Positions 16,884-24,646 of a stretch of 64,000 bases of DNA are shown piece after piece (the first letter of the stretch is position 1; each line of letters starts with the position of its first letter). The stretch covers positions 186,001 to 250,000 of the forward strand of contig NZ_JABUHN010000002.1 of NCBI RefSeq assembly GCF_013328815.1. Reading direction: 5' to 3'. Made by a program: the position numbers and the translations under genes. The stretch is from Tabrizicola fusiformis. GTDB taxonomy: Bacteria > Pseudomonadota > Alphaproteobacteria > Rhodobacterales > Rhodobacteraceae. The notes beneath the pieces were generated by a model. It had not been told where the DNA came from and ran no database searches. It saw nothing but the letters and a program-made list of their open reading frames with translations.

Positions 16884-17822
16884 ATGGATGGAGCGCAGGA
16901 GAGCGTGGCAAACGAAAGCCGCATCCCGATGGAGATTGCCGCCTTGGCCGAGCGGTTGCGCCTGATCCGCACCGTGTCGCAGCAGCGGCGCTATCACGGC
17001 CGCCCGACGCCGCATCTGCCGTCGAAAGCGGTCATCATCGAGGTTCTGAACGATGTGATCGGCGCGCTTTACCCGCGCCATTTCGGCCCCCCCGGGCTGT
17101 GTCCGCAAGATACCGATGCCCATGTCGCCCGCAGCCTGACACTGGCGCGGCAGCGGCTGTCGCGCCAGATCGAGCTTGAGCTTCTGTTGGCCGATGATGC
17201 CGACGCCGATGCCTGCCAACTTTATGCCGAGGATGCCGCGGGGCAGTTTCTGGCCCGGCTGATCCGGGTGCGCGACCTGCATGACACCGATATCGCCGCC
17301 GCCTATGCCGGCGACCCTTCGGCCAAAAGTCTGGATGAGATCGTCTTCTGCTTTCCCGGTGTGGCGGCCATCCTGCGGCACCGGCTGGCACATGAGCTTT
17401 ACGGGCTGGGCGCCACGATGATCGCGCGGATCATGGCGGAATATTCGCATTCCCTGACCGGCATCGACATCAATCCCGGGGCGCGGATCGGCCCGGCCTT
17501 CTTTGTCGATCACGGCACCGGCGTGGTGATCGGCGAGACGGCGGTGATCGGGCGCAATGTGCGGCTGTATCAGCATGTTACCCTAGGCGCCAAACGGTTC
17601 GAAGAGGATGACGAAGGCAATCTGGTCAAGGGCCAGCCCCGCCATCCGGTGATCGAGGATGACGTGGTGATCTATGCCGGGGCCACGATTCTGGGCCGCA
17701 TCACCATCGGGCGCGGTTCGGTGATCGGCGGCGGGGTCTGGCTGACGCGCAGCCTGCCGGCGGGCAGCGCCGTTACGCAGGCGACGCCGGAACTGGCGGT
17801 CGCGCCGGTGCGGGCGGGATAG
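16884..17822 (+). CDS. cysE: Serine O-acetyltransferase (EpsC/CysE type)
   Basis: A 312-residue serine acetyltransferase. It makes O-acetylserine, the sulfide acceptor for cysteine synthase. The left-handed beta-helix is clear: GIDINPGARIGPAFFVDHGT, VVIGETAVIGRNVRLYQHVT and LGRITIGRGSVIGGGVWLTR. The DHGTG motif holds the catalytic His. The N-terminal helical domain is long, as in the EpsC branch. The start could be the ATG at 16884 or a later in-frame ATG (16929). It sits between the organosulfur cluster and the taurine-type importer, so sulfur released by those genes could go straight into cysteine. No cysK gene is in the window. Confidence 0.92.
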   Translation: MDGAQESVANESRIPMEIAALAERLRLIRTVSQQRRYHGRPTPHLPSKAVIIEVLNDVIGALYPRHFGPPGLCPQDTDAHVARSLTLARQRLSRQIELELLLADDADADACQLYAEDAAGQFLARLIRVRDLHDTDIAAAYAGDPSAKSLDEIVFCFPGVAAILRHRLAHELYGLGATMIARIMAEYSHSLTGIDINPGARIGPAFFVDHGTGVVIGETAVIGRNVRLYQHVTLGAKRFEEDDEGNLVKGQPRHPVIEDDVVIYAGATILGRITIGRGSVIGGGVWLTRSLPAGSAVTQATPELAVAPVRAG

Positions 17823-17985
17823 GCGGGGAATAATCCTCTCTTTTCGGGCGGGTATCTGCGGATTTCTTCCACGGGCAGAGATGGCTTTGGAATGGCCTCT
17901 GGCACGGTCTGACGGCAGATTGCGCATCAACGACTAAACGAGTCGTGTAAAGCGGTTTGCCCGCCACTGCATTCAGGAGACCAAG

Positions 17986-18975
17986 ATGAAACGCCTTGCC
18001 GGCCTTGCTGCCGCAGCCCTTTTTGCCGCCACGCCGATGGCGCAGGCCGAAGTGACGGAAATCACCGTCGCCTATTTCCTCGAATGGCCGCTGCCGTTCG
18101 AAAAGGCCAAGGTCGAGGGCGCCTTCGATGCCGCGCTGGGCGTCAAGGTGAACTGGCGCAGCTTTGACACCGGGGTTGCGATGTCGGCGGCGGCTGCGGC
18201 GGGCGATGTGCAATTCCTGATCAGTCAGGGCGTGCCGCCCTTCGTGACCGCCACTTCGGCGGGTCAGGATCTGAAGGCAATCGACATTGCCGTCAGCTAT
18301 TCCGACAATGACAATTGCGTCGCCCGCAAAGACCTTGAAATCACCAAGGAAAACGCCGCGACCGAACTGGTCGGCAAGAAGGTGGGCGTGCCGCTGGGCA
18401 CCGCCGCGCATTACGGGTTCCTGAAACAGATCGAGCATTTCGGCCTGACCGCCGCGCAGTTGCAGGTGGTGGACCTGACCCCGCCCGATGCCGCCGCGGC
18501 CATTGCGCAGGGCAATATCGACGTGTTCTGCGGCTGGGGCGGCTCGCTTGCCCGGGCGAAGGAATATGGCAATATCCTGCTGACCGGCGCCGAAAAGGAA
18601 GAGCTTGGCATCCGCATCTTTGACGTGATTTCGGCGCCCGGTGCCTTTGCCGCCGAAAACCCCGATCTGGTGGCGAAATTCCTGAAGGTGGTGAACGATC
18701 AGAATGCCGCCTATGCCGCCGATCCCGCGGGTTTTGTCCCGGTGCTGGCCAAGGATGCCGGGCTGGACGAGGCGGGCACCAAAGACCAGCTTGCCGGCTT
18801 CACCCTGCCCACGGTCGAGGAAAAACTGTCGGACAAATGGCTGGGCGGCGGGCTGCAAGCCTATCTGAAAAGCGTGGCCGATTTCTTTGTGACCACCGGC
18901 AACATTCCGGCGGCGCTCGACAGCTATGACGGGGTGGTGGACGCCTCCTATCTGGAAGCGGCCTCCAAGTTCTGA
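17986..18975 (+). CDS. tauA: Taurine-type ABC transporter substrate-binding protein
   Basis: A 329-residue periplasmic binding protein of the taurine/sulfonate/nitrate family. The signal peptide is RLAGLAAAALFAATPMAQA. VAYFLEWPLPFEKAKVEG, DTGVAMSAAAAAGDVQF and ELVGKKVGVPLGTAAHYGFL are typical of TauA. The ATG at 17986 is preceded by AGGAGA. The 163-bp leader holds a 6-bp dyad ACGACT/AGTCGT at 17930-17946 that might be an operator. tauB and tauC follow. No tauD, tpa or xsc gene accompanies the transporter, so taurine catabolism itself must be encoded elsewhere or the ligand may be another sulfonate. Confidence 0.88.
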   Translation: MKRLAGLAAAALFAATPMAQAEVTEITVAYFLEWPLPFEKAKVEGAFDAALGVKVNWRSFDTGVAMSAAAAAGDVQFLISQGVPPFVTATSAGQDLKAIDIAVSYSDNDNCVARKDLEITKENAATELVGKKVGVPLGTAAHYGFLKQIEHFGLTAAQLQVVDLTPPDAAAAIAQGNIDVFCGWGGSLARAKEYGNILLTGAEKEELGIRIFDVISAPGAFAAENPDLVAKFLKVVNDQNAAYAADPAGFVPVLAKDAGLDEAGTKDQLAGFTLPTVEEKLSDKWLGGGLQAYLKSVADFFVTTGNIPAALDSYDGVVDASYLEAASKF

Positions 18976-18996
18976 TCCCTGGCAGGGGCTTGCAAC

Positions 18997-19023
18997 GGCG
19001 GCGCGGGGGAAACCCGCGCCGCC
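18997..19023 (+). other. Perfect 11-bp hairpin between tauA and tauB
   Basis: GGCGGCGCGGG (18997-19007) pairs with CCCGCGCCGCC (19013-19023) across GGAAA. Such stems after binding-protein genes commonly protect the upstream mRNA, giving excess binding protein over the membrane components. There is no T-tract. Confidence 0.65.
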
Positions 19024-19046
19024 TGTTCTGTTGAAAGGAAAGCGAA

Positions 19047-19853
19047 ATGGCCGGCCTGAACATCGCGGCGCTGTCGATGCAATTCACCCCGCCCGGAGGC
19101 GCGCCGACCCGCGCCTTGCAGGATGTGTCGCTGAACATTGAAAAGGGGGAACTGGTGTCGGTCCTTGGCCCCTCGGGCTGCGGCAAGACCACGCTTCTGA
19201 ACATTCTGGCCGGGTTTCTGGTGCCCAGTGCCGGGCAGGTCACGCTCGACGGGCGCCCGGTGCGGGGGCCGGGGCCGGACCGGGGCATGGTGTTTCAGCA
19301 GGGCGCGCTGTTTGAATGGATGGATGTGCGGCGCAATGTGGATTTCGGCCCGCGCATGAAAGGCGTGCCCCGGGCCGAGCGGGACCGGATCACCGACCGG
19401 CTTCTGGGGCTGACGGGGCTTGCAGGCTTTGCCGACAAGCCGGTTTACGAGCTTTCGGGCGGGATGCAGCAGCGGGTGGCGTTGGCGCGCTGCCTTGCCA
19501 ATGACCCCGAGGTGATCCTGATGGACGAACCCCTTGGCGCACTGGACGCGCTGACGCGGGAAAAGATGCAGGGGCTGGTGCTGAAACTCTGGAAGGAAAC
19601 CGGCAAGACCGTGATCCTGATCACCCATTCGGTGGAAGAGGCATTGCTTCTGGGCGCGCGGCTGATCGTGATGGCGCCGCGCCCGGGGCGGATTTTCCGC
19701 GAATACCGGCTGCCCTTTGCCGAAGCCGGGGTGAATGCCGATCTGCGCGCGATCAAGAAACGCCCGGATTTCGCGGCGGTGCGCGATGAGATCCTGTCGC
19801 TGATCTGGGGCATGGAGGATGAGATCATGGGCCGGGCTGAGGTGGCGGCATGA
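19047..19853 (+). CDS. tauB: Taurine-type ABC transporter ATP-binding protein
   Basis: A 268-residue ABC ATPase of the nitrate/sulfonate/taurine importer group. Walker A is GPSGCGKTT, the signature is LSGGMQQRVALARCLANDP, and Walker B is VILMDEPLGALDALT, followed by the switch His in VILITHSVEEALLLG. The FQQGALFEWMDVRRNVDFG region is the Q-loop typical of TauB. GAAAGGAAAGCG precedes the ATG at 19047. The stop overlaps the tauC start by 4 bp (ATGA). Confidence 0.93.
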   Translation: MAGLNIAALSMQFTPPGGAPTRALQDVSLNIEKGELVSVLGPSGCGKTTLLNILAGFLVPSAGQVTLDGRPVRGPGPDRGMVFQQGALFEWMDVRRNVDFGPRMKGVPRAERDRITDRLLGLTGLAGFADKPVYELSGGMQQRVALARCLANDPEVILMDEPLGALDALTREKMQGLVLKLWKETGKTVILITHSVEEALLLGARLIVMAPRPGRIFREYRLPFAEAGVNADLRAIKKRPDFAAVRDEILSLIWGMEDEIMGRAEVAA

Positions 19854-21076
19854 TCGTTCTGGCCGCCTATCTTGCCATCTTTGCCGCCGCATGGGGGCTT
19901 GGCCGGTTCTGGAACCGCAAGGCGCCGCCCGTGACCTTCGGCGATGCCGCGTCGATCCGGCCCAGCCGGCTTGCCTCGGTGCTGTCGGTGCTGTCGATCT
20001 TTGTGATCTGGGGCGCCTTTACCAATTCGGCGCTGGTGCCGTTGCATGTGCCAGGCCCGTTCGTGGGCGATACCCGGTTCACCTATACCGCGCAGGATGG
20101 CGCCGGGCAGCGGGGCGAGGCCGAGGTGACCATCCGCGTCACCCGGCCCGGCGACAAGGCCGAAGCGCCGCCGGCCACCGGCGGCAGCGGCATTGCGCAG
20201 GACGACGCCGCGACCACCCCCGCCTGGCGCAGCGCGCTGATCAAGCCGGGCGAGAATGACGGCGCAGGCGCGCAGGTGGTTGCGGTGAACGGCCAGCCGA
20301 TTGCCCCGGGCCAGCCCGTTCGCGTGGCCGATGGCACGGTGGTTCTGACGCCCAAGGGCTCGCTTTCCTTCACGCCGGATGCGGGCTGGCAGATGGAGCC
20401 GATCTGGCTGCCCGCGCCCGAAGCGGTGGCGGCGCGGCTGGCCGAAATCGCGGTCAACGGCTATCAGAACCATTCCTTGTGGGAACACTTGGGCTATTCG
20501 CTGTGGCGGGTGCTGGCGGGGCTGGTGCTGGGGGCGCTGGTTGGCATTCCCCTTGGCTATGCGATGGGGCTGTCGGGCTGGCTGCGCGGCTGGTTCGACC
20601 CGATCGTGGAGTTCATGCGGCCGGTGCCGCCCTTGGCGCTGATCCCGCTGATCATCATCTGGTTCGGCATCTGGGAGACGGGCAAGATCATCCTGCTGTT
20701 TCTGGCCGCGCTCTGGATCATGGTCATCGCCGCGCGCACCGGGGTCACGGGTGGCAAACTGTCAAAGGTTCATGCGGCTTACAGCCTTGGCGCGTCCAAG
20801 GCACAGGTGCTGTGGCACGTGATCATCCCCAACTCGCTGCCCGACATCTTTACCGGGCTGCGGGTGGCGCTGGGGGTCTGCTGGGGCACGGTGGTCGCGG
20901 CAGAGCTGGTGGCGGCGGAAAAGGGGGCGGGAATGATGATCCTTGTCGCCTCGAAGTTCCAGCTTACCGATATCGTGGTCATGGGGATCATCCTGATCGG
21001 GGTGATCGGCTATGGCATCGACATCCTGATGCGCCGGGCCGAGCGGGCGCTGATCCCGTGGCGGGGCAGGGGATAG
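19850..21076 (+). CDS. tauC: Taurine-type ABC transporter permease with an inserted extracytoplasmic domain
   Basis: A 408-residue permease, about 130 residues longer than usual TauC/SsuC. The C-terminal 215 residues are a standard BPD permease (LWEHLGYSLWRVLAGLVLGA, FMRPVPPLALIPLIIIWFGI, and the EAA loop SLGASKAQVLWHVIIPNSLP). Two N-terminal hydrophobic segments are at residues 2-20 and 42-58. The loop after the second, which normally reads directly into a LPxPxxV motif (here WLPAPEAV at 186-193), carries an extra module at about 72-182. It contains DTRFTYTAQDGAGQRGEAEV and DGTVVLTPKGSLSFTPDAGW, phrases typical of bacterial cadherin/Ig-like repeats. The extra module is predicted to face the periplasm, where the binding protein docks. 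Confidence 0.9.
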   Translation: MIVLAAYLAIFAAAWGLGRFWNRKAPPVTFGDAASIRPSRLASVLSVLSIFVIWGAFTNSALVPLHVPGPFVGDTRFTYTAQDGAGQRGEAEVTIRVTRPGDKAEAPPATGGSGIAQDDAATTPAWRSALIKPGENDGAGAQVVAVNGQPIAPGQPVRVADGTVVLTPKGSLSFTPDAGWQMEPIWLPAPEAVAARLAEIAVNGYQNHSLWEHLGYSLWRVLAGLVLGALVGIPLGYAMGLSGWLRGWFDPIVEFMRPVPPLALIPLIIIWFGIWETGKIILLFLAALWIMVIAARTGVTGGKLSKVHAAYSLGASKAQVLWHVIIPNSLPDIFTGLRVALGVCWGTVVAAELVAAEKGAGMMILVASKFQLTDIVVMGIILIGVIGYGIDILMRRAERALIPWRGRG

Positions 21077-21079
21077 GGT

Positions 21080-21101
21080 CCGGGCGCCTTTCGGCGCCCG
21101 G
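21080..21101. terminator. Hairpin between convergent tauC and rhaI
   Basis: CCGGGCGCC (21080-21088) pairs perfectly with GGCGCCCGG (21093-21101) across TTTC. It lies 3 bp after the tauC stop and 5 bp before the rhaI stop, so it can serve both. There is no T-tract in either direction. Confidence 0.5.
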
Positions 21102-21106
21102 CGGGG

Positions 21107-22348
21107 TCAGCTTCGCCCGGCGACGCTGGCCTGATACCCGGCGAGGGCCGAAGACAGCGCCTGCCCGGTGGGCAGATCGGCGCGGGCGCAAAGCTCGGCC
21201 CAGACGGCACCGAAGGGCAGGTCTTTCGCCTCTTCCGTCAGGATCAGCCGGGCGCTGAAATCCAGCGCGGCCTCGGTCGCCTTCAACTGCGCCTGCGGCA
21301 TCAGGAAGGCGCGCAAAAGCGCCTTTTGCATGTTGCGCGTGCCGATCACCCATGCGGCGGTGCGGCTGATCGTGGCATCGAAGAAATCCAGCCCGATCGA
21401 GGTCTTGCCCAGAAGATCGGCAAAGACCAGTTCCTGCGCCAGCGCCATCAGATCATCATTCAGCAAGACCACATGGTCGCTGTCCCAGCGCATCGGGCGG
21501 CTGACGTGCAACAGGATATGGTCCAGCGACAGGGCCACGGCAGAAAGCTTGTCGGCCACACTTTCGGTGGGGTGGAAATGCCCCATGTCGAGACAAAGCG
21601 CGATGGCCTTGCGGATGGCATAGCCCATGTAAAACTCATGGCTGCCGACCGTCATCGATTCCACGCCGATGCCGAACAGCTTGGATTCCACCGCGTCGAT
21701 CAGATGGACCTTGGGGTAGGGATCGGCCAGCATGGCATCCAGCGAGGCTTGCAGCCGCCGCCGCGCCGCCATGCGGTCCACCGGGATATCTTTCGACCCG
21801 TCGGGCACCCAGATGTTGTTCACAACCGGGCTGCCCAGTTCGGCGCCGATGCGCGCGGCAATCTCGCGGCAGCGGCGGCCATGTTCGATCCAGAAGGCGC
21901 GGATACCGGCATCGGGATGCGACAGGGTCAGGTTGTCGTCGGCCTTGGCATGGGCAAAGAAGGTGGGGTTGAAGTCGAGCCCCAGCCCCTGATCGCGCGC
22001 CCAATCCACCCAAGGGGCGAAATGGTGGTATTCCAGCGCGTCACGTTCGGGGCTTTCGGCAGTATCCAGATAGCAGGCGTGCAGGTTCAGCCGGTGCTTG
22101 CCCGGGATCAGCCCATAGGCAAATTCCAGATCGGCGCGCAGCTCGTCAGGCGTGCGCGCCCGGCCCGGATGGTTGCCGGTGGCCTGAATGCCGCCGCCGG
22201 CGCTGCCGGATTTCTTCTCGAACCCGCCGACATCATCGCCTTGCCAGCAATGGACCGAGATCGGCACGGCGAGGGTGGCGGCGATGGCGGCTTCGGCATC
22301 AATGCCCCAATCGGCGAATTGCGCACGGGCGCTGTCATAGATTGTCAT
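21107..22348 (-). CDS. rhaI: L-rhamnose isomerase
   Basis: A 413-residue isomerase that converts L-rhamnose to L-rhamnulose, the first cytoplasmic step of the pathway. It is close in length and sequence plan to E. coli RhaA: SVHCWQGDDVGGFE, GGIQATGNHPGRARTPDELR, NIWVPDGSKDIPVDR, VESKLFGIGVESMTVGSHEF and LLHVSRPMRWDSDHVVLL. The metal-binding Glu, Asp and His residues lie in these blocks (for example HFHPTE). It is the second gene of the leftward arm, 9 bp after rhaD. The symbol follows the Rhizobium leguminosarum naming for this locus layout. Confidence 0.96.
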   Translation of the reverse strand: MTIYDSARAQFADWGIDAEAAIAATLAVPISVHCWQGDDVGGFEKKSGSAGGGIQATGNHPGRARTPDELRADLEFAYGLIPGKHRLNLHACYLDTAESPERDALEYHHFAPWVDWARDQGLGLDFNPTFFAHAKADDNLTLSHPDAGIRAFWIEHGRRCREIAARIGAELGSPVVNNIWVPDGSKDIPVDRMAARRRLQASLDAMLADPYPKVHLIDAVESKLFGIGVESMTVGSHEFYMGYAIRKAIALCLDMGHFHPTESVADKLSAVALSLDHILLHVSRPMRWDSDHVVLLNDDLMALAQELVFADLLGKTSIGLDFFDATISRTAAWVIGTRNMQKALLRAFLMPQAQLKATEAALDFSARLILTEEAKDLPFGAVWAELCARADLPTGQALSSALAGYQASVAGRS

Positions 22349-22357
22349 GGCATCCCC

Positions 22358-24460
22358 CTAGCGCGTGAAAGCCTGAACATTGCCGGCGTCCACGTTCAGG
22401 ATGTTCCCGGTGGATTTGGCCGACAGGTCCGAAGCAAAGAAATAGGCCCCCTCGGCGATATCCTCGGGCAGGACCGAGCGTTTGAGCATCGAGCGGTTGC
22501 GATACATCTCTTCCAGCCCCTCCTTGTCGGTCTTGTAGGTGCTGGCGCGCTGGTCCAGCCATTCGCCCGACCAGATCTTGGACCCGCGCAGCACGGCATC
22601 GGGGTTGACCACGTTCACGCGGATGCCCGCTTCGGCCCCTTCCAGCGCAAGGCAGCGCGCCAGATGAATCTCGGCGGCCTTGGCGGTACAATAGGCGCTG
22701 GCATTCGGGCTGGCCGCCAGCCCGTTCTTCGACGCGATGAAGATGACCGAACCGCCGACGCCCTGCTGACGCAGCACCTTGAACGCCTCGCGGCTGACAA
22801 GGAAATAGCCGGTGGAGAGGATATCCATGTTCTTGTTCCACAGGGCGAGGCTGGTTTCCTCGACCGGGGCGGAAGAGGCGATCCCGGCGTTCGACACCAG
22901 AATGTCGATCCCGCCGAATTCCACCGCCGTATTGGCATAGGCGGCGATCACCTGCGCCTCGTCCGTGACGTTCATCTGCACGGCGCGGACCACATCGCGG
23001 CCGAAAACCCGTGCCATGCCCGCCGCCACATCTTCGACCGCCTTGCCGTCGATATCGGCCAGCACCACGCAGGCGCCGTCCTTGAGCAGCCGTTCGGCGG
23101 TGGCCGAGCCGATGCCGCCCGCGCCGCCGGTGACCAGCGCCACCCGGCCTGCCAGCGCCTTGGGCTTGGGCATCCGTTGCAGCTTGGCCTCTTCCAGAAG
23201 CCAGTATTCGATGTCGAACGCCTCCTGCTCGGGCAGGCCCTGATAGGTCGAAACGGCGCTGGCGCCGCGCATCACATTGATGGCGTTCACATAGAACTCA
23301 CCCGAAATCCGGGCGGTGGCCTTGTCCAGCGCGAAGGTGATCATGCCGACACCGGGCACCAGCCAGACCACGGCATTGGGATCGCGCAGGGCGGGGCTGT
23401 CGGGATGCTTGCAGCGGTCATAATAGGCGGCGTAGTCCTGCCGATAGGCTTCGGCAGCGGCGGGAAGGCTGGCCAGAACCGCCTCAAGATCGGGATTCGC
23501 GGGGTCGAAGTCCACCACCAGCGGGCGAATTTTCGTGCGCAGGAAATGGTCGGGACAAGAGGTGCCCATCGGCGCCAGCGTATCCAGCGCCTGCGAGCCG
23601 ACAAACTCCAGCACCGCAGGCTGATCGTCGAAATGGCCGACCTTGTGGCGGTCTTTCGAGATCAGGCCGCGGATGGCCGGCATCAGCCGGGCAGCAATCG
23701 CGCGGCGTTCGTCCGCGGGCAGGGTTGCAACCTTGGCGCCGCCGAAGGCCGGCTTGCCCGCCGTGCGCGCGCCCAGCCAGTCCGCCGCCTTGTTGATGAT
23801 CTCCAGCGTGGTCAGATAGCAGTCCTTGGCATCATCGGCCCATGTGAAAAGCCCGTGGCTTTCCAGCACCGCGCCGCGCATTCCGGGGTTTTCGGTGGCC
23901 AGCTTTTCCAGCCAAAGGCCAAGCTCATAGCCCGGCTTCTTCCACGGCAGCCAGCCGATCTCGCCGCCGAAAATCTCTTCCGTCAGGGCGCGGGAATTGA
24001 CCGAGGCCGCAATGGCGATGATCGCATCGGAATGGACGTGATCGACATGCTTGCGCGGCACATAGGCGTGCAGCGGCGTGTCGATCGAGGCGGCGCGCGG
24101 GTTCAGGTTGAAGGTGCAATGGGGCAGGTAGCCCACCATTTCGTCTTCATGGGCCAGACCGCGATACTTGCCCTTCAGCGCGCGCAGCTTGTCCATATAG
24201 AGGGTTGAAAACCCGTCCATCTTCATCGAGCCGATATCGCCGCCCGAGCCCTTGACCCACAACACCTCGGCCAGATCGCCGGTCAGCGGATCGGTCTCCA
24301 TCACCTTGGCGCTGGTGTTGCCGCCACCGAAATTCGTCACGCGCTTGTCCGAGCCCAAGAGATTCGAGCGGTAAAGCAGCTTTTCCGATTCGCTCATCGC
24401 TGCGGCGCGGGCGTCATCCCACAGGTTTTCAAGCCGGTTGGCGGCTGCGGTCATGGCCAT
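22358..24460 (-). CDS. rhaD: Bifunctional rhamnulose-1-phosphate aldolase / lactaldehyde (short-chain) dehydrogenase
   Basis: A 700-residue two-domain enzyme. Residues about 1-420 are a class II aldolase; HVDHVHSDAIIAIA (near 138) and ESHGLFTWADDAKD hold the metal-binding histidines. Residues about 438-690 are a short-chain dehydrogenase with GGAGGIGSATAERL for NAD and the YxxxK pair in SAYCTAKAAEIH. It would split L-rhamnulose-1-phosphate to dihydroxyacetone phosphate and L-lactaldehyde; homologous fusions then oxidise lactaldehyde to L-lactate. I chose ATG 24460 because GGAGGA lies just upstream; a longer in-frame start near 24535 would run into the operator region. It is divergent from rhaR. 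Confidence 0.94.
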   Translation of the reverse strand: MAMTAAANRLENLWDDARAAAMSESEKLLYRSNLLGSDKRVTNFGGGNTSAKVMETDPLTGDLAEVLWVKGSGGDIGSMKMDGFSTLYMDKLRALKGKYRGLAHEDEMVGYLPHCTFNLNPRAASIDTPLHAYVPRKHVDHVHSDAIIAIAASVNSRALTEEIFGGEIGWLPWKKPGYELGLWLEKLATENPGMRGAVLESHGLFTWADDAKDCYLTTLEIINKAADWLGARTAGKPAFGGAKVATLPADERRAIAARLMPAIRGLISKDRHKVGHFDDQPAVLEFVGSQALDTLAPMGTSCPDHFLRTKIRPLVVDFDPANPDLEAVLASLPAAAEAYRQDYAAYYDRCKHPDSPALRDPNAVVWLVPGVGMITFALDKATARISGEFYVNAINVMRGASAVSTYQGLPEQEAFDIEYWLLEEAKLQRMPKPKALAGRVALVTGGAGGIGSATAERLLKDGACVVLADIDGKAVEDVAAGMARVFGRDVVRAVQMNVTDEAQVIAAYANTAVEFGGIDILVSNAGIASSAPVEETSLALWNKNMDILSTGYFLVSREAFKVLRQQGVGGSVIFIASKNGLAASPNASAYCTAKAAEIHLARCLALEGAEAGIRVNVVNPDAVLRGSKIWSGEWLDQRASTYKTDKEGLEEMYRNRSMLKRSVLPEDIAEGAYFFASDLSAKSTGNILNVDAGNVQAFTR

Positions 24461-24531
24461 GCTGTCCTCCATCTGCGCGGGAAATCTGCCGCGCCTCCTG
24501 AGCATGAAAGATGCCAGCCTGCGACGGAATG

Positions 24532-24611
24532 TCAATCAGTTTCGATCATTTTCAATCATTGTGCAGGTGCAGAAACGGTTTCTGCGATTGAACATGATTG
24601 ACAATGATCGA
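24532..24611. promoter_or_regulatory. Phased hexamer operator array between rhaD and rhaR
   Basis: TCRATC hexamers occur at 24532-24537, 24542-24547 and 24552-24557, exactly 10 bp apart. Their inverse, GATYGA, occurs at 24586-24591, 24596-24601 and 24606-24611, again 10 bp apart. Between the two half-arrays is the perfect palindrome GCAGAAAC-G-GTTTCTGC (24569-24585). One helical turn per step places all copies of each half on one face of the DNA. The likely binder is the DeoR-type RhaR encoded next door (inference); the central palindrome looks like a separate site. Confidence 0.7.
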
Positions 24612-24646
24612 ATCGCACCGCAATCTGACCAGCGAGGGAGGACCAG

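Noticed and set aside
21326-24208. A 960-codon plus-strand open frame opposite rhaI and rhaD
   Set aside because: Composition is that of a GC-rich shadow frame; rhaI and rhaD are unmistakable on the other strand.
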